From Schizochytrium sp. TIO01 (taxonomy: Eukaryota; Sar; Bigyra; Thraustochytrida; Thraustochytriidae), in assembly GCA_004764695.1 (NCBI GenBank), contig SMSO01000035.1:3291040-3355039 (forward strand): a stretch of 64,000 nucleotides of DNA, written 5' to 3'. Position numbers and translations under genes: made by a program. The first letter of the stretch is position 1. Every line of letters starts with the position of its first letter. The notes under the pieces are model-generated. The model saw nothing but the letters and a program-made list of their open reading frames with translations, was not told the DNA's origin and searched no databases. Shown piece by piece: positions 52,729-64,000 of the stretch.

Positions 52729-55700
52729 CTAACTGTCCTCCCTCATTATGCCCAATACTAAAGATACAATTTCCTCATCATCTTCATCAAAGATTTTTCC
52801 TGCAAACTGAAGTTCAGATTGAAATTCATGTTTTGGAAGTAAGTTATACGAATCTTGGTGTAAGCAAATCTTGATGTAATCATTCAGAAATACCGTTAGA
52901 ATACAAGACTGTTGTGACGCACTCGGGTTGACCTTGGGTAAATTTTTAGTGGGATTGTCTATTTTGAAGTATTCATTATCAACTAATAAATTCTTGACAA
53001 TGAACTTCAGAGCAAACTTTTTCTCTTCACTTTTTGTGTAGATGTCACCGACAAGTTCCACTGATTGAGCTTCCTCTTGCTTTGTGTCATAAATTTGAAG
53101 AGTCTTAAGTTCTGAAATAGATGATATTTGCGTTGCAATTTCAGGGAAAATTGGTTTTAGATCGCCGAGTCTTTGTTGAATTAACTGAAAGATTTTCAAA
53201 GACTCCATTCTTGAAACATATGGATCACCAATGTTCACAAATGAGTTTTTATCAGTTTTTTTCCAGGCCATTTTTAGTTCTACATCAAAAGGCGTGACGT
53301 TTTGGCTATCCTTATTAAAGAGTGCTGGTACTACGTCATGACAGACAAGCGGGGTCACCTTTGCCGTCATTTCCTCTTGCGGTGAGACAATAGTACGGAA
53401 ATTCTTAACATCTGACTTGCTAAAGATTTCTTCTAGATCACCTCGATTATGTCCTTCAAAGTGCCCTGTGAAGAAATTCATCAGTGTCAATACTTCCACT
53501 GCGAGGTATTGTTTCACTTCGTCATCTGTGAACTCCTTTTTCCCACAAAGTGTATTAATTGTTTTCAAAAGCATTAATGGCGCCAAATCCAAGGCACCAA
53601 CCATTGAAAATCCATTGGGGATCATATCCTCCTCCACGATTCCTCGGTGCTCTTTCTTATCGGCAATCAGGAAGAGGCGACGATACAGGACATTTCTAAA
53701 GGTTGCCTCAATTCCAACTACTCTGAAGAGAATATGCAAATATTCTACTTCTTTCTTCGCTGCACCTGTAAAGTTCGCTTCCTTCAAAGAGACCAGATTC
53801 AACAACAGAAATCTAATCTCATCAATAAAATCGTTGATACTTTTGTTAGTGAACTGTAGTGAGTCGATTTCTTCAAATTGTATCTTCTTCTGATTCATAA
53901 TTTGCTCACTATGCTTAAGAAGATTCAAGATTTTTCGGAGGCGTCCCGTTACTAACGAGACCAGCTTTTCCATTTCTGTCCCATCGATAATTGTGTCCTT
54001 ATACTGTGCAAAAGGTCCGATCATTGACCGGTAAAAGTAAGCAAATGTCTGATTATCGATATCGTCATCTGTAAGATCCGAACTATCTGCTTTCTTGAAT
54101 ACCAAATCCAAGATACGTAACAGTTCGTCATCAGCTTCAACAACAATTGGGTTTTTAAATTTGTTATTCTCGAGGTAGTTCATGTCGAATGAAGTCTTCG
54201 ATTTTGTCTTTTGAGATTCGAAGACGTTTGATTGTCTAATCATTGGTTCTAAGCGATCATCACTGATGTCCGACTCATCAGGAGCAATGATGACATTGTT
54301 ATCATCATACTCAGTAAACATCTCATAGAAGAGGAATCGAAGGGCATCAATAGAGGCTCCATCATCCTGGAAAAGCTTTGTAATTTCCAAAGGGGTCATT
54401 GCAGACGTCATGACATTATTCGATCCTAATTCCTGAACTGCAAGTTCTTGAATATTCTCATTGCTCAATGAAGAAAGATCTACTAATTCCGTAGATTGAA
54501 GGATCAATTCTTTTTCCTTTGCAAGCCTCTCCTGCTCTTGAGTACCTTTGAGTTCTATTTCTTGCTCAGATGAGATAGTGTCTGACTCAATAATTCTTGA
54601 GATGATTGCTTCTGCGAGACGATCGATGGTTGCGTCTTCTGTTCTTAATCCCAAAGCAATTACCAAGCTAGTCAGAGTAGTCTTCTTATTCTTATCTTGG
54701 AGAAGAATAAACTTATAGATAATGTATCTCGCATAGACTGTGTAGTTCGACCAACGCCCGAACGTTGTCACATTCTTCGCAAATTCCAAGGCCTCCTTTG
54801 CTTCTTCGGTTCCCTTTTTCAAGAGGGCCTTCGTATTCTCATACAAAGTGTTGAGATGGTAGTATCCTGTTGTCAACTCATGTAGGCTCGGAATCATTAA
54901 AGAAGACTCATCAAGGGACTTGTTCACGTGAGGAATGTCTCCACTTCCTTCTTCCTTTGGTAGACCCGCAATCTTCAGCAGAAAATCGTACAATTCTGGT
55001 TCGATCAATTTCATTTCACCTTTTGGTGCCTTCAAAGTAGAGACTCGCGACGAAAGCAGGTTTCTCTGCAGGGCGGGAGGATTTGGAATAGCTCTCGAAG
55101 GTGGAGGAGGTGGTATTTCAGGAGTTACTTCAGTAACTTCGTTTTCCTCCGGTAATTCTTGAACTGGCGTTTGAGCACTTTCTAAATTTGTTTTAAACTC
55201 AGACAGTCTGGTTTCAATAGTTTTGACTTGTTCAAATAATCCTAAGCTTTCCACAGAGTTTAGCTTGCTCGCAATAGTAGCAATGTTCTTCTTGTAACCT
55301 GCGATCGTTTCGATTTCCTCGATGAAGTCTGTCTTTAGGTTGTCAAGTTGACTCTTCAGCTGAGCAACATTTTCGGTAGTCACCGGGCGTTTAAGAATCT
55401 CATTGAGCGTGTTCACTAATGAATCGTAGGTCGTTAGCTTCTCATTAAGTAGTTCGTTCCCTGAGGTTAAAAGTCGCATCCACACAGGATCTTTATTTTC
55501 AGAGTCAAAATGAAACTCTTTCACACCATCTACTAATTCAACCATTTCAGTGAAAGTGCTCGTTAAATCCTTCGTACCACATTTGTCTTGAAGAACTTTA
55601 ATTTCTTCTAATTTCTTTATAACTAAATCAATTAGATTGGACGTTTGTAAGTTTTCTGCACTGATCTCCGTTAAAAGTGTCTTCATTTGTTCGACACCAG

Positions 55701-57063
55701 ACACTATTTGATCTGAACTGAAAGCTGAACCGAAAATTTCCTTGAGACTTTTCACTATTAGTTCTACGATATCCTTTCTCTCAGGTCTGGTAGTGTCTCC
55801 GCTGATTTCTGGATAGCATATACTAACATTATCTGAGAATTGGATCGTTTCGTCATAGTGCTTAATCACTGAGTTCAGAATAGACAGCATCGCGTCTCTC
55901 TGTTCACCATATGTACATTCATCTATCACTTCCATCAGGGCATCCATTTCATCCTCTTCAAGGTTTCCTGAATTGAATAGCTCTAGTAATTTACGCTGGA
56001 AATCTGCTTCTTTTATTTTACTTCTTTCTAAGGGATCAATGGAGCTCAGAAAATCATGCTTACCCTCGTCGCTACCCTGACCTTTCAAAAGTTTCCAAAT
56101 GAGACGTCTTACTATGTTTTCCTCATCTTCTGTATCGGCACGTAAAAGAATGTTTGTAATGTTTGTAGCATCTGTCTCTGAAATAAAATTTCCTTCCTTT
56201 AGAGCCTCGAGACCATTACTAAACGATTCTGGGTCGATCGAACCATCGGAGTCATCACCACCCTCACTCTCGTCAAAAGAATATCTTTCCATGTTATCTA
56301 GAATCTGGGATTTTAATTTCGAATTTTCTGTAGATAGGTCTTTCTTTTGCTGTGAGACCTGAACAAGTTTACGGTTCAGCTTGTCTAGCATTTCAGTCTG
56401 ATTGTTTTTGGTTGCTTGTATATATTTTAAGGAATGCTTCAGTATTCTAATGTCGTTTTCTAGACCCTTTCGAACCATCTCGTCTGCTTCAATCTTTTTA
56501 CCAAGCTCGAGAACTTTCTCTTCAAGACCAACTTTCTCCTCTCTTGCCTTTGTCTTCACTTCGTCCAGCATCGATGAGAAAACTTCTTTCTGTCTCTGGG
56601 TTACGGAATCAACAAAGGGTATACTGACTGCTATATTCGACTGATTCTTTTTCAACTCAGCCTCCTTCCGGTGCAATAACTCGTCATTTTCTCTTCGGTT
56701 AAGCGTAAGAAGAATATTTTTCCCAGTTCGCTTGGAGTCACCAAGTGCCGAAAGGTATGTACTATCTCCTAAATTTCTGCCGTCATCCTCTTTGTAAGGA
56801 ATATCAGACGGGATAATGGCTCGTTGGTCACTAGAACCAAACAATGCACTAGTTTTATCAACACGAGATCGCCCAAAAAGCTCAAGAATGGAAGGACCAG
56901 TTAAAGATATATTTTTTAAAGGAATATCTTCTCCATCGCGAGTTTTGAAATGCGGCGCTGATGCTGAGCTTCTTGCATGGGAAGCATCACACTTACAAAA
57001 GAAAGATGCATTCGTTGGGCACATACACGGTTCATAAATGTTTCGCGATGCATCGTTCAACAT
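52729..57063 (-). CDS. Large Cys-rich/coiled-coil hypothetical protein, 1444 aa (N-terminus extends upstream)
   Basis: The frame is open from ATG 57063 to 52729. Immediately upstream, the same frame continues to about 57165 and encodes CNSCGAYLFECDDCG, a zinc-ribbon pattern joined to CMCP and CKC motifs inside the annotated start. The first ATG after a 14-A run (about 57165) is one base out of this frame, so a single-base loss probably displaces the true start. After the Cys-rich head come a coiled coil (about 150-255), a long helical region, a Pro-rich hinge (PPPPPSRAIPNPP near 650) and a helical C-terminal half. No enzyme motif seen. A structural, tegument-like or scaffold protein is plausible but unproven. 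Confidence 0.65.
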   Translation of the reverse strand: MLNDASRNIYEPCMCPTNASFFCKCDASHARSSASAPHFKTRDGEDIPLKNISLTGPSILELFGRSRVDKTSALFGSSDQRAIIPSDIPYKEDDGRNLGDSTYLSALGDSKRTGKNILLTLNRRENDELLHRKEAELKKNQSNIAVSIPFVDSVTQRQKEVFSSMLDEVKTKAREEKVGLEEKVLELGKKIEADEMVRKGLENDIRILKHSLKYIQATKNNQTEMLDKLNRKLVQVSQQKKDLSTENSKLKSQILDNMERYSFDESEGGDDSDGSIDPESFSNGLEALKEGNFISETDATNITNILLRADTEDEENIVRRLIWKLLKGQGSDEGKHDFLSSIDPLERSKIKEADFQRKLLELFNSGNLEEDEMDALMEVIDECTYGEQRDAMLSILNSVIKHYDETIQFSDNVSICYPEISGDTTRPERKDIVELIVKSLKEIFGSAFSSDQIVSGVEQMKTLLTEISAENLQTSNLIDLVIKKLEEIKVLQDKCGTKDLTSTFTEMVELVDGVKEFHFDSENKDPVWMRLLTSGNELLNEKLTTYDSLVNTLNEILKRPVTTENVAQLKSQLDNLKTDFIEEIETIAGYKKNIATIASKLNSVESLGLFEQVKTIETRLSEFKTNLESAQTPVQELPEENEVTEVTPEIPPPPPSRAIPNPPALQRNLLSSRVSTLKAPKGEMKLIEPELYDFLLKIAGLPKEEGSGDIPHVNKSLDESSLMIPSLHELTTGYYHLNTLYENTKALLKKGTEEAKEALEFAKNVTTFGRWSNYTVYARYIIYKFILLQDKNKKTTLTSLVIALGLRTEDATIDRLAEAIISRIIESDTISSEQEIELKGTQEQERLAKEKELILQSTELVDLSSLSNENIQELAVQELGSNNVMTSAMTPLEITKLFQDDGASIDALRFLFYEMFTEYDDNNVIIAPDESDISDDRLEPMIRQSNVFESQKTKSKTSFDMNYLENNKFKNPIVVEADDELLRILDLVFKKADSSDLTDDDIDNQTFAYFYRSMIGPFAQYKDTIIDGTEMEKLVSLVTGRLRKILNLLKHSEQIMNQKKIQFEEIDSLQFTNKSINDFIDEIRFLLLNLVSLKEANFTGAAKKEVEYLHILFRVVGIEATFRNVLYRRLFLIADKKEHRGIVEEDMIPNGFSMVGALDLAPLMLLKTINTLCGKKEFTDDEVKQYLAVEVLTLMNFFTGHFEGHNRGDLEEIFSKSDVKNFRTIVSPQEEMTAKVTPLVCHDVVPALFNKDSQNVTPFDVELKMAWKKTDKNSFVNIGDPYVSRMESLKIFQLIQQRLGDLKPIFPEIATQISSISELKTLQIYDTKQEEAQSVELVGDIYTKSEEKKFALKFIVKNLLVDNEYFKIDNPTKNLPKVNPSASQQSCILTVFLNDYIKICLHQDSYNLLPKHEFQSELQFAGKIFDEDDEEIVSLVLGIMREDS

Positions 57064-57165
57064 CCCGCAGTCATCACACTCGAACAGATACGCACCACAT
57101 GAATTACAGGCATGTATTCCTTCGATATATTTCCCGCTAGATTGACAGTTCCTTGCTCCATTTTT

Positions 57166-57901
57166 TTTTTTTTTAATACTTATAACATGGCTTACTGCTA
57201 TAAATTTAACCTTTTGATGGTCAAATGAATTTACAAATTGTAGGGCACTGGTCTGATCTGCGCCTTGAGTTAAGAATTAAGATAAAGTTAAGTAATGCGT
57301 ATGGAAGCCTAATAACTAAAGAAAAGAAAAATTTATGATTAGCGAGATACTGGTTCAGTAGAGATAGGAATTAAGAGAGAAGTACCTAGGTAGTATATAG
57401 AGTATTGTTGAGACTCGGTACTTAGAACCCGCAATCACCTGGAGATAAATTCCTCGGAATACTTATTTCCCAGGTGTATTATGTCAATCTGCAGTCTCAC
57501 ATACCTAACTTCCGGAGCCGCCGCCCGCTTACCTTCACTCAGCTATCTATAGTGACTGATATGAGTTTGGATTGAATTTTTTTGGTCCACCATCGAACAA
57601 TTATAGAAGAATCGATTGAAAGAATCGGTATGTTTGATCGTGTACGAAACCCATTCATTATCTTTTGATTTTTTCAGCCTCGTTAATTTCTTAGTGGTCA
57701 ATACATGTGGTCCCATAATAGCGCACCGCAATTTTTTTGAAGGCATACAGTAAACATTGATACAACGGGGACCCCTTACTTGAAGATTGAGGTAGATACG
57801 AATTGTCAGATAATGTAGTCGGGAATGCAATGCATTTGTTGCATTAAAGCATTTATTGCGTTAAATTATTTGTAAGCTATAAATAGCTAATGCGTACAGT
57901 C
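57166..57901. other. Intergenic region, likely right boundary of virus-like segment 2
   Basis: AT-rich near the large gene. A 95-codon minus-strand frame at 57830-57543 has protein-like composition but no recognisable family; it may be a fragment. The next gene rightward has host-like features. Confidence 0.4.
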
Positions 57902-59512
57902 TCAAGGGCGCGGAGGTGGTCGGCGGCGCAGTCCTCGAAGTAAGCTGTCCATGTCATTGTCCATTTCTAGGAGCTGATGATGAGGATCGAGCTCATCAAA
58001 ATCAGCAGCGGTGAGGCTATCAAGATAACCGGGATGATAATCATGTGAAAATTGCTTAGAGTCATCTTGATCACGTTGCTCACTTGACGAATCTGTTCGT
58101 TGGCTACTTTCTGAAAGAAGTGCATCCGCTTGAGGCATGGATGAAGGATTCAAGAGGCTTGATGTTGATGCTGGACATACTGCATCAATTGTTGTAGAAA
58201 CGGGCTCTACTTTCCGTTCATCACATGAAGAACCTGTGACAAAGCGCTTGGCTTTAGAAAAGCTTACTGCGCCGCGCACGCCGTGGCCAAAAAGCTCGGG
58301 AACTTGGTATATTGGCCCTGGCGTTGTTGATGAAGTAAGTGGCTCTGGATGGGCACTTTCCTTTGCAAATGTGCATAATTTGGGTGACGGCCCTACATTC
58401 TTACCAAGATTGTGCGGAAGTTGCATATAAAGATATTCCTTTCTTTCCTTTCTTGCCTTTACGGCCCGCTCAGGGTCCAGCCAGGCATACGGGTCCAGCT
58501 TTGGAACTGGTTCTCGTAATTTATGAGGTGCTGTCTTTGGTCGGTCGCGAGTGCTTGTGTCAACTAAGCCACGGTCTGGCCCTTTTCCAATAGAAAACGA
58601 AGGACCTTGGGTCAATGAATCGAGCATGGTGCTACCCGAGGGTGAGTACTTGAATCCTGGCTCTGGGCTTTGCCGATATCCATTTTTTGCAGACCAATTT
58701 CCAGTATATAACTTATCGTAATCATCAGCAGTAGTTGTACTTATGCTAAACGTTGTGGAAGAGGGTGCAATTACAGCCTCCCCACGAAGAGCACCCTCGT
58801 ATTCACCAGGTCCAAGGGAGCCGGTACTACCTGCACAGCCGGCTCGAATATCCGATCGATGCCCTGAAAATGCAGAGGACCGGTTTTCCTGACTGAAATC
58901 AATTTTTGAAGGAATACTCTGGGGAGTATAGCGTGCAGGCCCTGGAGTATCAAGTGGTAACGAATCCGGTGCGGGTTTTCCCATGTACATTTTCAATACA
59001 TCATCTCGCCCTGCTTGACCAAAAACTGTTTTGGGAGACATTGGCGAGATATTCTCATAAGCTCGCTGTACTTCATCTCGGCCAAAGCAATCTTGTCCCT
59101 GCGAATCTTGGAATCGTTTCAAGCCTGGCCTCTCGCGGCGGGGGGTTACTGCATCAGAAGATCGCATTGATACTGGTGAGCTCCCAATTTTCGTCTGTGC
59201 CCTGGCTTGGTTTCCGGTAATCTCTGTGCCTTTGTCTGCATCATCGCCTTTTTTTAAGCCGCTCCGTCTCTTCGAAGAGGGCGATTTCTTTAGCGTTGAT
59301 TGTGGTAATAGCGACGAAGAAGGTGCCGACTTCAAATTTCGTCTTGCGGCATCCAATTCAGCCTGATTTCTCTCCGCACGGCCTGATCTGCTTCGCAAAG
59401 AAGATGGTGAGTTCATCATCGAACTTGGAACTGTACTGGCTTTGACAGGCCGAGGACGAATTTTTGATGCAGAGCTTTTCGTGAGCGCTCCGGGCCTCGC
59501 CTCCGCGCCCAT
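57902..59512 (-). CDS. Sperm-tail PG-rich repeat (SHIPPO-type) protein, 536 aa
   Basis: ATG 59512 is chosen; the frame reaches upstream only to a GTG at 59629. The N-terminal third is Ser/Arg/Lys-rich and disordered. Several PG-rich repeats follow: TPGPARYTPQ, GPGEYEGAL, a GPSFSIGKGP segment, and TTPGPIYQVPE. The C-terminus is acidic and Ser-rich. Proteins with these repeats bind the inside or outside of axonemal microtubules, so this gene implies a flagellated stage (as in zoospores). It is intact and reads as a host gene. Confidence 0.75.
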   Translation of the reverse strand: MGAEARPGALTKSSASKIRPRPVKASTVPSSMMNSPSSLRSRSGRAERNQAELDAARRNLKSAPSSSLLPQSTLKKSPSSKRRSGLKKGDDADKGTEITGNQARAQTKIGSSPVSMRSSDAVTPRRERPGLKRFQDSQGQDCFGRDEVQRAYENISPMSPKTVFGQAGRDDVLKMYMGKPAPDSLPLDTPGPARYTPQSIPSKIDFSQENRSSAFSGHRSDIRAGCAGSTGSLGPGEYEGALRGEAVIAPSSTTFSISTTTADDYDKLYTGNWSAKNGYRQSPEPGFKYSPSGSTMLDSLTQGPSFSIGKGPDRGLVDTSTRDRPKTAPHKLREPVPKLDPYAWLDPERAVKARKERKEYLYMQLPHNLGKNVGPSPKLCTFAKESAHPEPLTSSTTPGPIYQVPELFGHGVRGAVSFSKAKRFVTGSSCDERKVEPVSTTIDAVCPASTSSLLNPSSMPQADALLSESSQRTDSSSEQRDQDDSKQFSHDYHPGYLDSLTAADFDELDPHHQLLEMDNDMDSLLRGLRRRPPPRP

Positions 59513-62142
59513 CGTACTGACTTGTATGCCCCGTGCCCTCGCGCACGGTGCTTTTTGCAAGTACCGAAGCCAAACAAAGGAAGTAAATTTATTAAGTTTT
59601 TTTGTTTTTTTCAACCAGCCAATCAGCACTCAGGCACAGCGCACACCAGCTGAGTGAGAGAGTCTCCGCGGCAGTGCCTATAGCAACGTTCTTTGAGAAC
59701 CCCTCTGCACCCTCCACGAGGAACCTTGGGTCAGAAGATATAGCGCTGTGGGATGACTATCAAACCCGAAGCAGGTGTATCACTGATTATGTATGATCCA
59801 CGCCGCTCTATGTTCTACCAATCGTGAGAACTCTATCTTCGTTTTAGTCACTTCTAAGTCAGAGATAACCACATAGGTCTACTAGCACATGGTTATAGTA
59901 TTGTCTAGTTGCAAACACCTAGTGAGGGCCATCAAAAAGCCCCCAACCAAAGACTGAATCAAATGTCCTTCTTTTATTTCACTCCTTTCCTTAATCGTTC
60001 TTAAGATAACATCCGTAAACTTGCGAGGGGGCGAGCTTCGTGCTCGGATAGAAGTAGAGGTTCTTGTAGAGTAAGCTTAGACAGTACTAATACACAATGA
60101 AAAGTAAAGTTGTATTCTTGAAAAAGAAATCAGTTACAAGCGAGGTTTTCTGTATCCTGGAGCCCATCAAAATTAAGTTAAGCATAGTTTAATCGGCAGT
60201 TTATGACCTAGATTAAGAAGGTGCAACCCATTCTACATCAATTAATACTTCTTCCTTTCACGAAGTTGATAGAATGCAGAATATGACTTTGACCTGATTG
60301 GTAGGCAGCATTGAATATCCATTTCGAGATATGCAGGTGGCTATGTCGACTGCCTGCATTAATATGAGCACAAGGCTAAGCACTTGCTACGGTATCTTCA
60401 CTAAATAGCAAATCAAACCCAGCAAGATCTTGACAGGAAGTTAACGCTGGGTTCAAAGTTCACATTGCGATTACTACTTCTTTCATTCTACAATCACTGA
60501 TGTTTTTGCCTTCTATTTTAACAGGCTCTTAAATGTTGCCCACGTTAACTCCAGCTGCAATATTTAACAAGTAACCACTCTATTGAATGAGCCAAAATAA
60601 ATCATACTGTATTATGTCGATTCATAACTATAATCTCAGTAGTACTTGGTAAGAAAGCTAGCTCTCTCCTTGATCCGACAAAAGCTCACATAAAGAGATT
60701 CTCAAAGATATGTTTTCAGAGTAGATCTCTTTGAAGTTTCACCAACCATCACTATATAATGGGAAGGCAAAAGTCACATACTTACGCACTAAAGCTTATC
60801 GACCTATGTCATACCGCGACTTGCTCTAGAAGCGTTGACGAGTAAAATATCGACCCTTTCATGTATTTGCGAAGAACAATCAAGATAGATAGTTCTTGAG
60901 ACTTTTAAATTCTCTTTGGGAGCGGATGTCTCTCGTTAATCTCTGCTTCGTTTTATTATGACAGCACACGACTCATTGTGGCGCGCGACCTCCCTGTGCA
61001 TTCCTAAATATAACTGCTATTTTGCAATCTCACTGCTTTAAATTTTTTCTTTAAATGGATTCTGCTGTCACCTGAATTTTCTCTCCAGTCAAAATAGATA
61101 GAACTCGGAGATAGTAGCTCCTTGTTTTTTTGTTTTTTTTTGTTTCTTTGAAGTATGTTTAAGTTTTTCTGCCTTCACAATGAGTGTGTTTTCATCATCA
61201 TCTGTAAATCGTGGAATGGAAGGTTTTTGACGACTTACAAGCCACGAGAATCGTTTATGTGTATGTTCATACAATCTTGCATTCGCCCTCCCATTCCATA
61301 TGGGACTCCGCGGCTGCCGACTCTACAGTAAGTCTAATACTAGAGCAAGAGGCGCAAGAGTAAACGTAACGAACGAAACCTAAAACCTAAACCATTATTC
61401 TTTCACTTGTTTGATTATTGATATTTTTCAGTATCTTTATTTTATTTGTTTCAATTATATAATTAACATTAATAATAATAATAATAATAATAATAGGTGT
61501 AGTGTACCTTTACTTTTCACAAGTCCCCCATCTTGGATATCTTAGCTTATCCCTTAGTATCCAAGTCCTAGAATTTTCAAGTAAAAATATAACTTTTAAA
61601 CCAATATATTTTTTATTGTAGTAATAACATAGATATGTAGAATAAACGATGGCGAGATCACTATTCATTGTTTGGAATAGAAGAGGAGCCTGGGGCGAGA
61701 CCGGTCACATACTCCAGGCGAAATGAATTCATAAACCAGATTGGATTCACTCGAACGCCTCGAATGGCTACTACGCTTGTGCAATTTGGATTTCAATTTG
61801 GATTGGCTGGAGTTGATCAGTCTCCACGCAGAGCTTTTGGGCACCAACTGAAGTTCAAGAAGTCCCGCTCGTCTGTGTTTGCGATGCAGTCAGTGCAAAG
61901 AAGGCAAGTCAAAAGCAAACAGCTCTTCGACGCAACTGGGTGCCTTCGCAAACCACCAGAACATGCGAAGCAGCACCGACGACATGCACAGGTTTTGCAA
62001 ACATCGTCTCCAAAGCTGTGCACAGCAGTCAAAATGAATTGCGGTACAAGCAATAAGCAAACAAATAAATGAATAAATACACAAATCGCCTTTGCAGGGA
62101 ACAAAGTTTGCACATCCATCTCAAGTTCCCTCCTCTTACTTT

Positions 62143-62176
<34 letters not shown>

Positions 62177-63535
62177 CCCCCTTTTTTTTAAAGTAATGTT
62201 TTAAAATAAATAAATAACAAACTATATTACGAATAATTTTAAATATATAACAAAAACTTTAGAAAGTGATAATCATTACCATGATCAATCGGATCAGTAG
62301 ATGTAATGCGGGTGGCGGGATACCTCTGCAAATGTGATACTACCTTTGGCAAAATCAGCACCACACCAAAGCATCGCTGCCGATCTATGGGTACATGACG
62401 GCTAGTCAGCCATCCATCAGGTAAGTATTTTAATAGAACTCCAAACTCAAGTGGATGTCTTGAACCTGAAACTCCAAGTCGGCGGTCGTATCATGAATGT
62501 CATGCTCCCCAAACGTGTGTACCAGGATAAGACCCGTTCGTTTAATACTATGGTTCGCCGTCCATTCTATACGGCGCGGACTTATCCCTTTTTTGTTTCT
62601 TTTTTTCTTTCTCTTCGGTATATTTCCTCTTTTAGTTATTACTTGTCAAAGAACAAAAATGGTTTAACACTAGTGCTCCTCAAGTTGAAGAAACCTGAAG
62701 ACTAGGGGATGAGGCAGAGAAGATGCTAGATGATGAGAGCTGCCGCTACTAAGTAAGTAGGTAGGTGTTCACCTACAGAGTTGACTTTTCCATTTGCTCC
62801 AGACTGGTTCTCTGGTTGAATTCTTCGAAAGAGAGGTCGAAAAGTAGACGATCATCTTGATTGTCCCTTTTTCTTTCTTCTCCACTTTTTTTTTTCCGAA
62901 AGTTAAGAAAAAAGAACGCCACAAATGGAAGAAAAGTTTTGAAGAGACTTAAAACCAGTCGGAGACGAAAAATTGCCTGCGCAAATATTTCGTACCTACA
63001 CCTCTGTTGCACCGTAGCCCCAGAGCACGACGTGCATTTCACAGACACCCTGGGGAGCAGTGTGCAACGTAACATTCACGATGGAAACGTGGGAATCATG
63101 TTTCTGTCAACTTTCGTCCTTCAGGAACAGTCTAAGGTGCCACAGCGCAACATGCAACATGCCATTACTAATAAAACCTCCAATGGAGCACTAGTCCATG
63201 AAGAAATATGCCTAGATTCCAACTCTCAGTTTCTCATTGATGTAAACATATACGAATATATTACAAATATAAATAAAAAGCCTCCATCTTGTGTACTAAA
63301 TGAAGAGGAAAGAACACAAAAATGGACTCTGCCGCACTCGAGAAGGCCAAGAAAGGGGCAACCAAAGAGGATTCTCTCTCCTTGCGTCTACTTGACCGGG
63401 CACTGACGTACATCCCCCTCGAGCTAGACGACCATCAGACTGCCTAGTCAGCAAGGTTTCATAAATACACAACACGCTACAGAAGATCGTGGTCTCTTAT
63501 TAGCAATACAGGAATACACATACTTTCACATATTT
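59513..63535. other. Host-like non-coding region
   Basis: About 4 kb without a convincing gene. Frames at 61668-62072 (134 codons) and 62861-63406 (181 codons) are open on the plus strand but lack repeats, domains or recognisable family features, and overlap low-complexity DNA. An AAT microsatellite lies near 61470-61496. No tRNA or rRNA recognised. Confidence 0.45.
62148..62176. repeat. Poly-T tract, 29 nt
   Basis: Uninterrupted T run followed by CCCCC and more T. Could be the tail of a retroposed sequence on the minus strand, but no flanking duplication was seen. Confidence 0.85.
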
Positions 63536-63611
63536 ATTCATTCATTTATTTATTTGTTTATTTATTTGTTTATTTGTTTATTTATTTATTTATTTGTTTA
63601 TTTGTTTATTA
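63536..63611. repeat. (TTTA)n/(TTTG)n microsatellite
   Basis: Tetranucleotide array alternating TTTA and TTTG units, starting with ATTC units. Confidence 0.9.
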
Positions 63612-63639
63612 TATTCATTGGGCCATCGTCCTTTCAAGT

Positions 63640-64000
63640 AGGTAACTCACCGTCGCAGTCAATTGTCAATCGCGCAACACAAGAGCTTGGCGCGACCCGG
63701 CCTGCGAGCTCGCGCTCCCGCAAGCTGCCAGCCAAGCAACCGACGGGGCCACGTCAGAAGGCAAGGTCTCCCTGGTCGCGAGGGAACAGCGCCCTGCGGC
63801 CTCTGTCTGCATCGTCTCTGTCGGGGTCTTCGCTCGCGAGGAGCGCCCATTCTTTGCCTTTCTGCCAGCCTCCATCCAAGTCTCTGCCCACCAAACCCTC
63901 AACAGGCGAGCGAGCCTCGGCTGGAGACAGTCTGCCGGCAGACCGACCGACTGCATCCCTGCCTGCCTGCGGTCGCTTTGTAGACAGAAGGCCTCGAAGC
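63640..64000. other. GC-rich end of the window, no gene assigned
   Basis: Sharp change to GC-rich sequence. Short frames on both strands are Arg/Ala/Pro-rich. It may be the edge of a host gene outside the window. Confidence 0.35.

Noticed and set aside
63663-63983. GC-rich frames on both strands at the right edge
   Set aside because: Arg/Ala/Pro-rich on both strands, as expected of GC-rich DNA by chance; no recognisable domain.

Overview
The window is protist nuclear DNA in which ordinary host genes alternate with two stretches that read like remains of an integrated large DNA virus. Eukaryotic signs are a spliced calcineurin-B-like gene with a GT-AG intron, A-rich sequence before start codons, wide intergenic spaces full of tetranucleotide microsatellites, an axonemal-type PG-rich repeat protein, and PT-rich linkers of the kind seen in stramenopile secreted proteins. 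A labyrinthulomycete or other stramenopile is a reasonable guess, but the sequence alone does not prove it.

Virus-like segment 1 (about 1-14 kb) is AT-rich, gene-dense and intron-poor. It holds two tandem gametolysin-like (M11) membrane proteins, one with an intact zinc site and one with all three zinc histidines replaced. It also holds an archaeo-eukaryotic primase with a UL52/PrimPol-type zinc motif, half of an SNF2-type ATPase, two polytopic membrane proteins and several small unknown proteins. Many of these genes carry frameshifts. At 14.0-16.2 kb lies a PD-(D/E)XK nuclease fused to a kinase-like domain.

The host island (about 16.8-34 kb) contains a DMT-type transporter, a METTL21/FAM86-like methyltransferase, a calcineurin-B-like EF-hand protein (intron 20556-20775) and a large amidohydrolase-like protein with a long disordered insert. 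About 8 kb of essentially non-coding, microsatellite-studded DNA follows.

Virus-like segment 2 (about 35.7-57.2 kb) contains a badly decayed secreted RCC1-repeat gene, an A22/RuvC-type Holliday junction resolvase, a possible TBP-like protein, a degenerate UDP-glucose-dehydrogenase-like gene, and two near-identical nuclease-kinase fusion genes on an approximately 4.1-4.3 kb tandem repeat. A TIR-bounded element filled with a 42-bp minisatellite follows, then a 1444-residue Cys-rich/coiled-coil protein. The repeat copies are joined through a diverged fragment of that last gene, and one breakpoint falls exactly at the TIR element's edge.

The right end (57.9-64 kb) returns to host-like DNA: one sperm-tail PG-rich (SHIPPO) protein and AT-rich, apparently non-coding sequence.

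The most interesting content is the three-member nuclease-kinase family inside or beside a decaying viral element, with its recent duplication and patchy diversification. No capsid, terminase, packaging ATPase or DNA polymerase gene was recognised, so the viral affiliation (Nucleocytoviricota or mirusvirus-like) rests on the primase, resolvase and helicase.
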